Positions 7,591 through 17,758 are shown, counted from the stretch's first letter. The stretch: DNA of 52,386 nt from JBOFEH01 sp051650265 (GCA_051650265.1 JBOFIR010000208.1:1-52386); one strand, 5' to 3'. Numbers and translations: made by a program. The notes: generated by a model not told the origin, from the sequence alone.

Positions 7591-8847
7591 TTAAAATTGA
7601 CCAATATCTGTGCGGTAACGCATCTGATCAAAATGGATGGATTGAAGCTGTGCATAGGCTGTCTCACGTGCTTCTTCTAGTGTCTCACCAATGCTTGTGA
7701 CTGCAAGTACGCGGCCACCATTAGTAACAAGTGTATCACCCACATACTGCGACCCCGCATGATACACATAAGTCTGGGAATCCACCTGATCTATTCCCGT
7801 AATCGGCAGTCCTTTGCATCCTAACTCAGGATAATTACCACCAGCAAGTACCACAGTCACACTCGGACGCGGGTCCCACTCAAGTGTCAGTTCACCTAGT
7901 TTTCCCTCCACACATGCCATGAAAACATCCAGAAGATTGGTACGTAGGCGAGGCAAGACACTTTGTGTCTCAGGATCACCAAATCTTACATTGAACTCCA
8001 GCACCTTAGGTACGCCTTGTTCAATCATGAGTCCAATGAATAAGACACCTTTGAAATCTAATGCTTCTTCTTTGAAGCCAGCCATAATCGGTTCCAAGAT
8101 CTCTGATTGCACGCGGCTCATCACAGCATCTGTCATGATCGGATTTGGGGAGAAGCCCCCCATACCTCCTGTATTAAGCCCTTCATCCCCATCTAAAGCA
8201 CGTTTGTAATCACGCGCTGTCTCCATAGGTACGATTGTCTTACCATCTAGGAAGCAAAGAAGTGACGCTTCTGTTCCTGTAAGAAACTCTTCGATCACGA
8301 TCTCTTCCCCTGCGCCCTCAAACTTATCTGCAAAAATTTCACAGATCCCCTCATGCGCTTCTTCATAACTGTTACAGATGAGCACACCTTTCCCCGCTGC
8401 TAGCCCATCTGCCTTAACTACCACTGGTAGTTCAAAGCGTGTGATTGCTTCTAATGCTTCTTCTTTCTGCATTTTGTGGAAACTTTCATAGCGTGCTGTT
8501 GGAATCTGATGACGCATCAAGAATTCCTTAGTGAATTTCTTGCTCCCTTCAAAAGTGGCGCAGACTTTATTTGGACCAAACACTTTAAGTCCTTCTGTTT
8601 CAAAGAGATCCACAATACCTGCTACAAGCGGCACTTCTGGTCCTACAATCGTCAGATCAATCTGTTCCGTCTTTGCAAAGGCCAAGAGCCCTTCCAAGTC
8701 TGTGACTGCAATCGATACATTTTGTCCGAGCGCCCCTGTACCACCATTACCTGGTGCGATAAAAAGCTGGACGTCTGGACTTTGATCCTTTAGTGTTCTT
8801 GCAATGGCTGACTCACGCCCACCATTTCCAATAATCAGTAATTTCAT
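7591..8847 (-). CDS. purD: Phosphoribosylamine-glycine ligase (GARS)
   Basis: A 418-aa ATP-grasp enzyme that joins phosphoribosylamine and glycine to give GAR, step 2 of purine synthesis. The N-terminal domain begins with MKLLIIGNGGRESAIA; the central ATP-grasp part includes VVKADGLAAGKGV, and NVRFGDPETQ near residue 290 is the metal-binding segment typical of PurD. Length is normal for the family. It is the last gene of the operon and overlaps purN by ATGA. Confidence 0.97.
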   Translation of the reverse strand: MKLLIIGNGGRESAIARTLKDQSPDVQLFIAPGNGGTGALGQNVSIAVTDLEGLLAFAKTEQIDLTIVGPEVPLVAGIVDLFETEGLKVFGPNKVCATFEGSKKFTKEFLMRHQIPTARYESFHKMQKEEALEAITRFELPVVVKADGLAAGKGVLICNSYEEAHEGICEIFADKFEGAGEEIVIEEFLTGTEASLLCFLDGKTIVPMETARDYKRALDGDEGLNTGGMGGFSPNPIMTDAVMSRVQSEILEPIMAGFKEEALDFKGVLFIGLMIEQGVPKVLEFNVRFGDPETQSVLPRLRTNLLDVFMACVEGKLGELTLEWDPRPSVTVVLAGGNYPELGCKGLPITGIDQVDSQTYVYHAGSQYVGDTLVTNGGRVLAVTSIGETLEEARETAYAQLQSIHFDQMRYRTDIGQF

Positions 8848-9431
8848 TGTACGTCCCCCTTTTCAATCAGGCCAATAGCCTCAACTAATATACGGTGCTC
8901 CACTTCATGAAGTACCCTTTCAGCAAGATCCTTCGGTGTATCTGCCTCTAATACAGGGACACTTCTTTGAAGGATCGTCTTCCCTGTATCAATTCCCTCA
9001 TCTACATAGTGTACTGTAGCGCCACTCTCACATTCACATGCTGCAATGACTGCTTCGTGTACACGAATACCATAATATCCTTTGCCACCAAACTTTGGTA
9101 ATAAAGAGGGATGGATATTGATAATTCTTCCACGGTATTTTTCAATGAGCTCAGTAGGAATGATCCTTAAGTAGCCTGCTAGAACTACAAGATCTACCTC
9201 CGCCTCTTCCAATCTCTCTAATACTTCCCGATCATAATCTGGACTTTTTGGATTTACAAAATAAGCTGGGATTTGGTTATTTCTTGCACGCTCCAAACCA
9301 TATGCCTCTTCCTTATTTGAAATCACGCAAACCACTCGACTCTCTATTTTTTCTTCTAAAGTGGCATCAATCACGCTCTGGAGATTACTCCCAGAGCCTG
9401 ATACCAACACACCTAATCTTAGTCTTGACAT
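8844..9431 (-). CDS. purN: Phosphoribosylglycinamide formyltransferase (GART)
   Basis: A 195-aa enzyme that moves a formyl group from 10-formyl-THF to GAR. Marks: LVSGSGSNLQ at the N-terminus (phosphate binding), the catalytic triad region with NIHPSLLPKFGG (Asn and His), and VDEGIDTGKTI with the catalytic Asp. The start overlaps the 3' end of purM by 13 bases and the stop overlaps purD by four, so translation is tightly coupled. It needs folate, as does folT/THF control elsewhere in the window. Confidence 0.97.
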   Translation of the reverse strand: MSRLRLGVLVSGSGSNLQSVIDATLEEKIESRVVCVISNKEEAYGLERARNNQIPAYFVNPKSPDYDREVLERLEEAEVDLVVLAGYLRIIPTELIEKYRGRIINIHPSLLPKFGGKGYYGIRVHEAVIAACECESGATVHYVDEGIDTGKTILQRSVPVLEADTPKDLAERVLHEVEHRILVEAIGLIEKGDVQ

Positions 9432-10459
9432 AAGATCACTCCCTGATCTCCTGCCACGATTTCCCCAATTTGATAAGCTGCCTCATCAACTTCTGCCAAC
9501 GCTGCAATAAGTGCCTTTGCATTTGATGGGTCTACTACAATCATCATGCCCATCCCCATATTAAATGTATTGTAGAGTTCATCTGTACCAAGCCCAGAAG
9601 CTGCTTCAATAAAATCATACACTTTTGGTTTTGGAATGGCGCCAAGATTAAACTGCGCTGTCATTCCTTTTGGAAGCATACGCGGCACATTCTCAATGAA
9701 GCCACCGCCTGTAATATGCGCTATACCTTTAAGTTCACATGCCTTCTTTGCTGCTTTGATCGCTTTGACATAGAGTTTGGTTGGTCTTAGGAAAGCTTCC
9801 CCATAAGTCTCCCCTAACACCTCGCTAAATGCAGCTAAGTCTACACCTTTTACTTCCAAAAGTTTTCTTACAAGTGAGTAGCCGTTGCTATGCACACCTG
9901 ATGATGGTAAGCCAATGATCACATCACCTGCTTTGATCTGTTTCCCATCGATCATCTTGTTACGATCTACAATCCCTACTGCAAACCCTGCTACATCATA
10001 CTCACCATCTGGATAGAATCCTGGCATCTCTGCAGTTTCCCCACCAATAAGTGCGCACTCACTTTCTCTACACCCTGCACTAATACCGCCTACAATCGCC
10101 GCAACATGACTTGGGTCAATCTTGCCTGTTGCAATATAGTCGAGGAAGAAGAGCGGCTCCGCACCGCTACATAAAATATCATTAACACACATCGCTACGC
10201 AGTCAATCCCAATCGTATCATGACGGTTCATCTCAAAGGCAAGCTTGAGTTTGGTCCCAACCCCATCAGTTCCTGATACAAGTACAGGTTCCTCCATACC
10301 TTTGAAGGCACCTAAAGAGAACGCACCCCCAAAACTTCCAATATCCATGAGCACACCATTTGTAAAAGTAGATTGTACGTGCTTTTTCATTTGTGCTACT
10401 GCTTCATAACCGCGGTGTACATCAACACCTGCATCTTGGTATGTAATTTTCTCTGACAT
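9419..10459 (-). CDS. purM: Phosphoribosylformylglycinamidine cyclo-ligase (AIR synthetase)
   Basis: A 346-aa ATP-dependent cyclo-ligase making AIR from FGAM. Marks: YQDAGVDVHRGYEAV at the N-terminus, GVGTKLKLA, and CVNDILCSGAEPLFFLDY. The start at 10459 follows AGGAGG (10472-10467) by seven bases; the frame runs back to 10537 but that would overlap purF and skip this site. Length matches the family. Confidence 0.97.
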   Translation of the reverse strand: MSEKITYQDAGVDVHRGYEAVAQMKKHVQSTFTNGVLMDIGSFGGAFSLGAFKGMEEPVLVSGTDGVGTKLKLAFEMNRHDTIGIDCVAMCVNDILCSGAEPLFFLDYIATGKIDPSHVAAIVGGISAGCRESECALIGGETAEMPGFYPDGEYDVAGFAVGIVDRNKMIDGKQIKAGDVIIGLPSSGVHSNGYSLVRKLLEVKGVDLAAFSEVLGETYGEAFLRPTKLYVKAIKAAKKACELKGIAHITGGGFIENVPRMLPKGMTAQFNLGAIPKPKVYDFIEAASGLGTDELYNTFNMGMGMMIVVDPSNAKALIAALAEVDEAAYQIGEIVAGDQGVILCQD

Positions 10460-10470
10460 TGTTTTTCCTC

Positions 10471-11844
10471 CTAGCATCCTTTTGGGCTTGTTTTTTGTGG
10501 CATTGGCACTTCCATTGGATAGTTTCCATTGAAGCATGCTTTACAGAAGGCATTGCCCTCTTTACAAGCTTCTTTGAGTCCTTCAAGTGAAAGATATGTG
10601 AGGCTATCTGCCCCTAAGTATTCTCTAATTTCTTCATTGTTCATATTTGCTGCGATCAAATATTCTCTATACGGTGTATCGATCCCGAAGTAGCAAGAGT
10701 ACTCAACTGGTGGTGATGTAATACAGACATGCACTTCTTTTGCACCTGCCTTACGAATCTGTTCTACAATACGCTTACATGTGGTGCCGCGTACAATAGA
10801 GTCGTCAATCATGATCACACGTTTACCTTCCAAGTTTTGCTTGAGTGGATTAAGTTTGATTTTCACCGCATTCTCACGCATCTCTTGTGTTGGTTGGATG
10901 AATGTACGACCAATGTAACGGTTTTTAATGAGTCCTTCCATATAAGGAATGCCCGATGCATTGGCAAAGCCGATAGCTGATGGGACCCCTGAGTCTGGTA
11001 CTGGCATGACCATATCAGCTTCAATCTTCGCTTCCTTAGCTAAGATACGCCCTGTTGTTTGTCTAAATTGATAGACGTTTGTGTCATCGATCGTGCTATC
11101 AGGTCTTGCAAGGTAAATCAGTTCAAAGGCACAAAGCTTCTTCTGGCACCAGTTACTTGGCTCAATACTATGCACACCATTTTCATCGATGATCACCATC
11201 TCTCCAGGTTCAATATCTCTTATGAACTCTGCGTCTACCACGTCAAGTGCACAGCTCTCAGAAGCTAATATATAACCGTCTTTGCACTGTCCTAGGCAAA
11301 GTGGTCTGAGTCCATGTGGATCACGAATACCAATCAAGCTATTTTCTGTTGTAAGGACAATAGCATATGCCCCTTTAACAATACTCATTGTGTTGCGGAT
11401 TGCACTTTCAATCCCTCTTTTGTAATGTCTTGCGATCAGGTTGAGGATCGCTTCAGAGTCCGTTGTTGTCTGGAAGATGGTTCCTTCATCTTCTAGCATC
11501 TCTCTGATACTCTCACTATTTACAAGATTCCCATTATGAGCAAGCCCGATTGAACCATGTTTATACTTCGCTACAAGTGGCTGACAGTTACTCATGTCTT
11601 TGCCCCCTGCTGTAGAATAACGCACATGCCCAATTGCAATATTCCCCTTGAGGCCCTCAAGATCACGCTCGCCAAAAACATCTGCAACCAGTCCCATTCC
11701 TTTAACACTACCTAATACACCCTCTGCATTCACAGTAATCCCAGCACTCTCTTGGCCACGATGTTGTAAGGCATACAAACCATAGTAAGCAAACCTTGCT
11801 GCGTCATCTCTTTGGTTTAAATAAACGCCCATTACACCACACAT
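10471..11844 (-). CDS. purF: Amidophosphoribosyltransferase
   Basis: A 457-aa enzyme that starts purine synthesis by converting PRPP and glutamine to phosphoribosylamine. The glutaminase nucleophile is Cys2 (MCGVMG), so there is no propeptide beyond the initiating Met, unlike the Bacillus enzyme. The PRPP site VIMIDDSIVRGTT is present. Cysteines in KKLCAFE, in VEYSC and in the C-terminal FCKAC sit where Bacillus PurF holds a [4Fe-4S] cluster, so a cluster is likely. It lies 11 bases upstream of purM. Confidence 0.97.
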   Translation of the reverse strand: MCGVMGVYLNQRDDAARFAYYGLYALQHRGQESAGITVNAEGVLGSVKGMGLVADVFGERDLEGLKGNIAIGHVRYSTAGGKDMSNCQPLVAKYKHGSIGLAHNGNLVNSESIREMLEDEGTIFQTTTDSEAILNLIARHYKRGIESAIRNTMSIVKGAYAIVLTTENSLIGIRDPHGLRPLCLGQCKDGYILASESCALDVVDAEFIRDIEPGEMVIIDENGVHSIEPSNWCQKKLCAFELIYLARPDSTIDDTNVYQFRQTTGRILAKEAKIEADMVMPVPDSGVPSAIGFANASGIPYMEGLIKNRYIGRTFIQPTQEMRENAVKIKLNPLKQNLEGKRVIMIDDSIVRGTTCKRIVEQIRKAGAKEVHVCITSPPVEYSCYFGIDTPYREYLIAANMNNEEIREYLGADSLTYLSLEGLKEACKEGNAFCKACFNGNYPMEVPMPQKTSPKGC

Positions 11845-11857
11845 TTTGATTTCCCCC

Positions 11858-12562
11858 TTATTTTGAAATACGCTTAAGCATCTCTTGATAAACTTCTTCT
11901 ACGCCGCCCAAATCTCTTCTAAACCGGTCTTTATCTAATTTTTTATTCGTTTCTTTGTCCCAGAAACGGCATGTATCTGGAGAGATCTCATCTGCAAGAA
12001 TGATCTTACCTTCTACACGTCCAAGTTCGATCTTGAAGTCAATCAGTTTCACGCCTACTTGGTCAAAGTAATCTTTAAGCAGTGCATTGACTTTAAAAGT
12101 AATCTCACTCATCACTGCAAGTTCTTCTGGTGTTGCAAGTCCAAGCGCCAAGATATGATGTTCATTGATCATTGGATCACCAAGTGCATCATCTTTGAGG
12201 CAGTACTCAAGTGTAGGCTGAGCAAGTACTGTGCCTTCCTCTACACCAAAACGCTTTGAAAAAGAACCTGCTGCTACGTTACGTACAATCACTTCAAGTG
12301 GTACGATCTCCACAGCACGAACCACTGTCTCACGCTCATTAAGTTCTTCTACATAATGTGTTGGAATCCCGTGTGATGCAAGCATCTGACACATCATGTT
12401 ACTCATACGATTATTGACAACGCCCTTGCCTAAGATTGTGCCTTTCTTTTCCCCATTGAATGCTGTTGCATCATCTTTGTAAGACACCACATAGTAAGTT
12501 GGATCCTCTGTCTTATACACTCTTTTTGCTTTGCCTTCATATAATAATTCTTTCTTTTCCAT
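11858..12562 (-). CDS. purC: SAICAR synthetase
   Basis: A 234-aa enzyme that couples CAIR and aspartate using ATP. Marks: LLYEGKAKRVY at the N-terminus, GSFSKRFG, IDFKIELG and LADEISPDTCRFWD. The ATG at 12562 is chosen because GGAGGG (12576-12571) is eight bases upstream; the alternative TTG at 12568 would be only two bases from it. Length fits the short bacterial form. Confidence 0.97.
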   Translation of the reverse strand: MEKKELLYEGKAKRVYKTEDPTYYVVSYKDDATAFNGEKKGTILGKGVVNNRMSNMMCQMLASHGIPTHYVEELNERETVVRAVEIVPLEVIVRNVAAGSFSKRFGVEEGTVLAQPTLEYCLKDDALGDPMINEHHILALGLATPEELAVMSEITFKVNALLKDYFDQVGVKLIDFKIELGRVEGKIILADEISPDTCRFWDKETNKKLDKDRFRRDLGGVEEVYQEMLKRISK

Positions 12563-12592
12563 GTTCAAAACCCTCCAATTTTCTATGATTTT

Positions 12593-13081
12593 TTATGCAA
12601 AACGTTTGCTAATTTCTTCATCTTTAGCCATCACTTTGGCCGCCATATCTTCTTTGTAAGCTTTCAGTTTTTCTCTGAGCTTAGGATCTGCTACTGCAAG
12701 AATCTGTAGTGCGAGAAGTCCTGCATTGACCCCACCATCAATTGCCACTGTAGCAACTGGAATACCTGGTGGCATCTGCACCATAGAGAGCAGTGAGTCA
12801 AGTCCATCCATCGTACTTGACTTGACCGGAAGTGCCACCACTGGAAGCGTGGTAAAAGCAGCGAGCACACCACCTAAGTGTGCTGCCTTTCCTGCTGCTG
12901 CAACAATGACGCCGATTCCGTTTGCTTCTGCATCTTTTGCAAATGTTTCTGCCATGTATGGTGTTCTATGTGCTGAGATAATACGCACCTCCACAGGTAC
13001 GCCAAAGCTACGTACAATCTCAACGCCTTTTTCTACTACTGGTAAGTCTGAATCACTTCCCATAACGAATGCTATTTTCAT
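12593..13081 (-). CDS. purE: N5-CAIR mutase, class I PurE
   Basis: A 162-aa protein with GSDSDLPV, ISAHRTP with the catalytic His, and AGKAAHLGGVLAAFT. This matches class I PurE, which converts N5-CAIR to CAIR and normally works with PurK. No purK, purB or purH lies in this operon; they must be elsewhere or be replaced. It lies 15 bases downstream of purL. Confidence 0.95.
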   Translation of the reverse strand: MKIAFVMGSDSDLPVVEKGVEIVRSFGVPVEVRIISAHRTPYMAETFAKDAEANGIGVIVAAAGKAAHLGGVLAAFTTLPVVALPVKSSTMDGLDSLLSMVQMPPGIPVATVAIDGGVNAGLLALQILAVADPKLREKLKAYKEDMAAKVMAKDEEISKRFA

Positions 13082-13096
13082 AAATACCTCCTGTTT

Positions 13097-16000
13097 TTAG
13101 CGGTAATAGTTAATCCCTGCTTCAAATAATTTTTGATCTTTGTTACCTGGTATATTGTCATGAACAAAGCGGCCAACACGTTCACTATGCCCCATCTTTC
13201 CAATGATACGTCCATCTAGGGACACGATTCCCTCGATGTTGTACATACTGCCATTGACATTGACTGTGCCATCACCTACAGCTGCACCCTCTTGGTTCAC
13301 ATATTGGCTGAAGATCTGTCCATTTGCTATAAGTGAGTCAAGTACCGCTTGTGATGCCACAAATCGTCCCTCACCATGAGATAAAGCAATCTCATACTGT
13401 TCTCCCACATTCACGTTGGCAAGCCAAGGTGAGTGAGTGCTTGTGATCTTTGTCTTAGCCATCAATGAGATATGCTTCCCAATAGTGTTGTAAGTAAGTG
13501 TTGGGCATTCCTGATCCATATCACGAATCTCGCCGTATGGTAGAAGTCCTAACTTCACTAGTACTTGGAAGCCATTACAGATCCCTAACATTAACCCATC
13601 TCTTTGATACAGATGTTTGTGAAGCGCCTCTTTGAGTCCTTCACTACGCATAACCGCACCGATGAATTTCCCACTACCATCTGGCTCATCTCCCGCTGAG
13701 AAGCCACCAGGGAAGGCAACGATCTGCGCTTCTTGGATTGCACGCTCTAGTCGGGCAACTGAATCCACTATCGCATCCGGTGTGTTGTTCACAAAGAGTA
13801 CCTGCTCTACGTCTGCACCTGCCTGACTAAAGGCACGTGTTGTATCATACTCACAGTTGGTACCAGGGAATACTGGAATCACAACCTTTGGTTTGGCAAT
13901 CTGATGTTTCGCAATGTAGATTCTACGTGGTGTACCTACTGATGCATCTGGCGCATCACTCACATCTTCCCCACGATCTGTAAAGATCCCTTGAAGTGGC
14001 TTCTCAAGATGTGCCACAGCTTCAACTAAGCTATAAGTCACATCTCCAAGTGTCATCACCTGCTCACTTGTTGTCTCCCCAAGTGCCACAAAGAGTTCTG
14101 GATCAAGGCTAGCAGCTACTTCATTACTTACCTCAAGTACAAGACTCCCATATGCTGTATCAAATGGTGCTTCTGGCATATAGCCAGCACTTACGCCGAT
14201 ACCATTTCCAATAGCCATTTGTGTCAATGCTGCCACAACGCCACCTTTGCCTACAGCGTAAGCACTTCTAGTACTTCCTTGACTTGCTAGCTTATGGACT
14301 ACTGTATAGGCTGCACGCATCTTCTCGAAGTTAGGCATCCCATAGCTATCCTTTTCGATCATAGCTGCTACAATCTTGCTCCCTACTTCTTTGAAGCTTC
14401 CACTCACACAGTGCGCTGCATCTCCTACATTACATGTAAATGAGATGAGTGTTGGTGGTACATGAAGTGCTTCAAATGTCCCAGACATACTATCTTTACC
14501 ACCAATTGCACCAATACCAAATTCTTTTTGCGCTCTGAGTGCACCAAGTAATGCTGCTGTTGGTTTACCCCATTTGTCCGACTGCTCTCCAAGGCGTTCA
14601 AAGTACTCTTGGAAAGATAAGAAAGTCTTTGTATAGTCTGCACCTAATGCTGCAAGCTTTGCCACACTCTCCACCACTGCATAAAGTGCACCATGGAATG
14701 GTGAGCCTTCAGATAGATAAGGATCAAATCCATGTGTCATATAAGTAGCAGCACTTGTTTCCCCATCTAGTACTGGAATTTTAGCAACCATCCCCACTTC
14801 TTTTGTGAGTTGATGCTTACCGCCATAAGGCATCAGTACACTACCTGCACCGATCGATCCATCAAACTGCATCCCTAATCCTTTTTGCAAACCTACGTTA
14901 AGGTCTTGTAATGTGTGTAAAACATTTTCTTTTGTTAACTTCGTTTCTTCTTTCACAAGATGAGGCGAAGGAATATAAGCTTCTCTTTTTTGTGTTACCC
15001 CTGCACTATCTAAGAATCCACGGTCGATATTGACAATCTCTTCCCCTCGCCATGTCATCACCAAGTGCTTTTCTTCTGTAACAACAGCTACTTTGACTGC
15101 TGTGAGATTCTCCATTTGACATAATGCTTTAACCTGCTCTTCTTCACTCGCCTCAATGGCAATAGCCATGCGCTCTTGTGATTCTGATATAGCAAGTTCT
15201 GTCCCATCAAGTCCTGTATATTTGACTGGTACGGCATCTAGATCAATGATTAATCCTTCTGCAATCTCACCAATCGCAACACACACACCACCTGCACCAA
15301 AGTCATTACAACGTTTGATGCACTGTGTAAACACTGGATTTCTAAAGAGTCTTTGGAGCTTACGCTCTTCTACTGGATTGCCCTTTTGCACTTCACTTCC
15401 ACATGTTTTGAGTGAGTCTTCTGTATGCTCCTTGGATGACCCCGTTGCACCACCGCAACCATCACGTCCCGTTGCACCACCAATGAGAAGAATAATATCT
15501 CCCGGTGTTGGCTCCTCACGTCTTACGTTTGCTTTTGGCACTGCACCTACTACCGCGCCAACTTCAAGACGCTTTGCTTTGTAGCCTTCATGGTAGTACT
15601 CTTTGACCTCACCTGTTGCAAGGCCAATCTGATTACCATAAGCGCTATATCCATTGGCAGCTGTACGTGTAATCTTACGCTGTGGCAATTTACCTGGAAG
15701 TGTATTTTCTAGTGATTCATTTGGATCTGCCGCACCTGTGACACGCATCGCCTGATATACATAGGCCCTTCCTGAAAGTGGGTCACGAATCGCACCGCCC
15801 AGACAAGTTGCAGCCCCACCATAAGGTTCAATCTCTGTCGGATGATTGTGGGTTTCATTTTTGAAAAGTATAAGATAATCTTCTTCGTGATCATCTACAG
15901 GAATCTTGCTTTCAATCGTACATGCATTGATCTCTGCTGACTCTACTAACCCTTGAAGTTTTCCGTGCTTCTTGAGGTATTTGGTTCCGATCGTTGCAAG

Positions 16001-16819
16001 ATCCATAAGACATACTTTCTTGTCTCTCTCCCCATACAATTCTTCACGCATCTCCTCATACATATGAAGTGCCGAGCGAATTGGTCTTGCCGCATCTTCT
16101 GGTGTCACTTCAATCCCTGTAAGCTCTGTCATAAATGTGGTATGGCGACAGTGATCTGACCAGTACGTATCTACTACTTTAATTTCTGTAAAGCTTGGGT
16201 TTCTATCTTGTGATTTGAAGTACTTTTGAAAATAAATAAGATCCTCAAGACTCATTGCTAGGCCTTGCTCTTGTCTGTATGCCTCTAATGCTTCATGAGA
16301 ATAAGTGATGAACCCCTCCACAATCTCAATTGCTTGTGGTACTGGATGGGCAATCGCTAAAGAAACTGGTTTTTCTAGTGAAACGGCTTCACTTTCGATT
16401 GGGTTAATCAAGTGCTTTTGGATCTTTTCTTTATCGCTTTCGGTCAGTTCCCCTTCAATGGCATAAATCTTAATCGTTTGCACTACTGGATTTAATGTAC
16501 TATCGAGCACACGCATACATTGTACACATGAATCTGCACGCTGATCATACTGCCCTTTGAGATAACTTGTTGCAAATACAAAACCCTCAAGTTGTGGTAA
16601 ATGTTCTTCATAAACATAGTCCGCTTGAGGCTCCGAAAAAATAGTATGTAATCCTTGACGGTATACCGCCTCAGTTACATACTCAATATCATATCCATTT
16701 AAAATCCGTACATTGTGTACATGCTCTATATGTAAAAATTCCTTAATTTCTTTTTGTAATCGCTTAGCTTCTACGTCAAAACCTTCTCTTTTTTCAACAA
16801 ACACACGCCACAGGCTCAT
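13097..16819 (-). CDS. purL: Phosphoribosylformylglycinamidine synthase, large fused PurL
   Basis: A 1240-aa FGAM synthase of the large type, combining synthetase and glutaminase (PurL plus PurQ) in one chain. The synthetase part contains DHCRHTTF, LFKNETHNHPTEI and GGATGRDGCGGATG; the C-terminal glutaminase has PVFPGTNCEYD, FPGGFSAGDEPDGSGKF and the nucleophile Cys in GICNGFQVLV. This form is frequent in Clostridia and proteobacteria, while Bacillus uses separate PurS, PurQ and PurL. The start at 16819 follows AAAGGGGA; a 16-residue upstream extension has no ribosome site and overlaps the promoter. First gene of the operon. Confidence 0.95.
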   Translation of the reverse strand: MSLWRVFVEKREGFDVEAKRLQKEIKEFLHIEHVHNVRILNGYDIEYVTEAVYRQGLHTIFSEPQADYVYEEHLPQLEGFVFATSYLKGQYDQRADSCVQCMRVLDSTLNPVVQTIKIYAIEGELTESDKEKIQKHLINPIESEAVSLEKPVSLAIAHPVPQAIEIVEGFITYSHEALEAYRQEQGLAMSLEDLIYFQKYFKSQDRNPSFTEIKVVDTYWSDHCRHTTFMTELTGIEVTPEDAARPIRSALHMYEEMREELYGERDKKVCLMDLATIGTKYLKKHGKLQGLVESAEINACTIESKIPVDDHEEDYLILFKNETHNHPTEIEPYGGAATCLGGAIRDPLSGRAYVYQAMRVTGAADPNESLENTLPGKLPQRKITRTAANGYSAYGNQIGLATGEVKEYYHEGYKAKRLEVGAVVGAVPKANVRREEPTPGDIILLIGGATGRDGCGGATGSSKEHTEDSLKTCGSEVQKGNPVEERKLQRLFRNPVFTQCIKRCNDFGAGGVCVAIGEIAEGLIIDLDAVPVKYTGLDGTELAISESQERMAIAIEASEEEQVKALCQMENLTAVKVAVVTEEKHLVMTWRGEEIVNIDRGFLDSAGVTQKREAYIPSPHLVKEETKLTKENVLHTLQDLNVGLQKGLGMQFDGSIGAGSVLMPYGGKHQLTKEVGMVAKIPVLDGETSAATYMTHGFDPYLSEGSPFHGALYAVVESVAKLAALGADYTKTFLSFQEYFERLGEQSDKWGKPTAALLGALRAQKEFGIGAIGGKDSMSGTFEALHVPPTLISFTCNVGDAAHCVSGSFKEVGSKIVAAMIEKDSYGMPNFEKMRAAYTVVHKLASQGSTRSAYAVGKGGVVAALTQMAIGNGIGVSAGYMPEAPFDTAYGSLVLEVSNEVAASLDPELFVALGETTSEQVMTLGDVTYSLVEAVAHLEKPLQGIFTDRGEDVSDAPDASVGTPRRIYIAKHQIAKPKVVIPVFPGTNCEYDTTRAFSQAGADVEQVLFVNNTPDAIVDSVARLERAIQEAQIVAFPGGFSAGDEPDGSGKFIGAVMRSEGLKEALHKHLYQRDGLMLGICNGFQVLVKLGLLPYGEIRDMDQECPTLTYNTIGKHISLMAKTKITSTHSPWLANVNVGEQYEIALSHGEGRFVASQAVLDSLIANGQIFSQYVNQEGAAVGDGTVNVNGSMYNIEGIVSLDGRIIGKMGHSERVGRFVHDNIPGNKDQKLFEAGINYYR

Positions 16820-16857
16820 AAGTAGTCCCCTTTCTTTTTCCAAACATTTATTTATAA

Positions 16858-16900
16858 ACTTTAACATATGTTCGGATTTTGGTCAATATTAATTCTGAAC
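16858..16900 (-). promoter_or_regulatory. purL promoter overlapped by PurR-like box pair
   Basis: Minus strand: TTGACC (16886-16881), 17 bases, TAAAGT (16863-16858). Inverted heptamers GTTCAGA (16900-16894) and TCCGAAC (16876-16870) are separated by 17 bases; the second lies between -35 and -10. They resemble the PurBox core CCGAAC used by Gram-positive PurR. The short leader leaves no room for a purine riboswitch. Confidence 0.55.
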
Positions 16901-16969
16901 TTTTTATTATTTTTAAGTATTATCGTTCATTTGCAGATTCTTACTACAACACATTTTTCTAAAACAGAA

Positions 16970-17001
16970 AAAAGACCAAAGGGGATTCCCTTCAGTCTTT
17001 T
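16970..17001 (-). terminator. Terminator of the spoIIA operon
   Basis: Fourteen-base arms (16970-16983 and 16988-17001, with two wobble pairs on the minus strand), four-base loop, then a T-rich tail, just after the sigF stop. Confidence 0.85.
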
Positions 17002-17003
17002 TC

Positions 17004-17726
17004 TCATGTACTATTAAGCATTCCTCGCATCTTCTTCAAGATACGTTTTTCAATTCGTGACACCTGTACTTGGGAAATTCCAAGTAACTGTGCGATCTCT
17101 GTTTGCGTACGATCTTCATAGTAGCGATATCTAATAATATCTTTTTCTAGTGGCTCTAACTCTTCAATCACCTGTGCCAATAATATATTATCCACCATAT
17201 TATTTTGCTCTGACGGCGCTTGGTCAAGTTTATCTTCAAGTGTAATCGGCTTGCCATCCCCTTGATGGATGACTGCACTGAGTGACTCTATTTCTGTATT
17301 CGCTTCTAACGCAACGACAACTTCCTCAATACTCAGTTCTAGACCAGCCGCAATCTCATTGATTGTCGGTTCCCGGTCAAGTTCCTTTGTCAAATCTTCT
17401 TTGATCAGTCTCGCTTTATAAGCCACTTCCTTAAGTGAACGACTCACCTTAATCATGCCATCGTCTCGCAAAAAGCGCTTAATTTCTCCAATAATCATAG
17501 GCACTGCATATGTGGAGAATTTTACGTTATAAGCCATATCAAACTTATCAATACTTTTAAGTAGTCCGATACTCCCTATCTGAAAAAGATCTTCCATGTC
17601 ATATCCCCTGTTTGCAAACCTTTTCACAATACTCCATACCAGACCTATGTTTTCTTCAACTAGAATTTCTCTAGCTGTCTCATCACCTTCTTGCGCTTTA
17701 ATGATGAGGGTTAACGTATGGTCCAC
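17004..17726 (-). CDS. sigF: RNA polymerase sporulation sigma factor SigF
   Basis: A 240-aa sigma-70 family factor with region 2 (GYDMEDLFQIGSIGLLKSID), region 3 and region 4 (TQTEIAQLLGISQVQVSRIE). SigF directs early forespore transcription and is held inactive by SpoIIAB. Gene order spoIIAA-spoIIAB-sigF distinguishes it from the close relative SigG. It starts with GTG at 17726, preceded by a strong GGAGGTGG. Confidence 0.95.
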   Translation of the reverse strand: MDHTLTLIIKAQEGDETAREILVEENIGLVWSIVKRFANRGYDMEDLFQIGSIGLLKSIDKFDMAYNVKFSTYAVPMIIGEIKRFLRDDGMIKVSRSLKEVAYKARLIKEDLTKELDREPTINEIAAGLELSIEEVVVALEANTEIESLSAVIHQGDGKPITLEDKLDQAPSEQNNMVDNILLAQVIEELEPLEKDIIRYRYYEDRTQTEIAQLLGISQVQVSRIEKRILKKMRGMLNST

Positions 17727-17758
17727 CCCGGCCCACCTCCTTCTATGTAGTCGTGGGT

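Noticed and set aside
15156..15584. 142-codon plus-strand frame inside purL
   Set aside because: Antisense shadow of a well-conserved gene, with no ribosome site.
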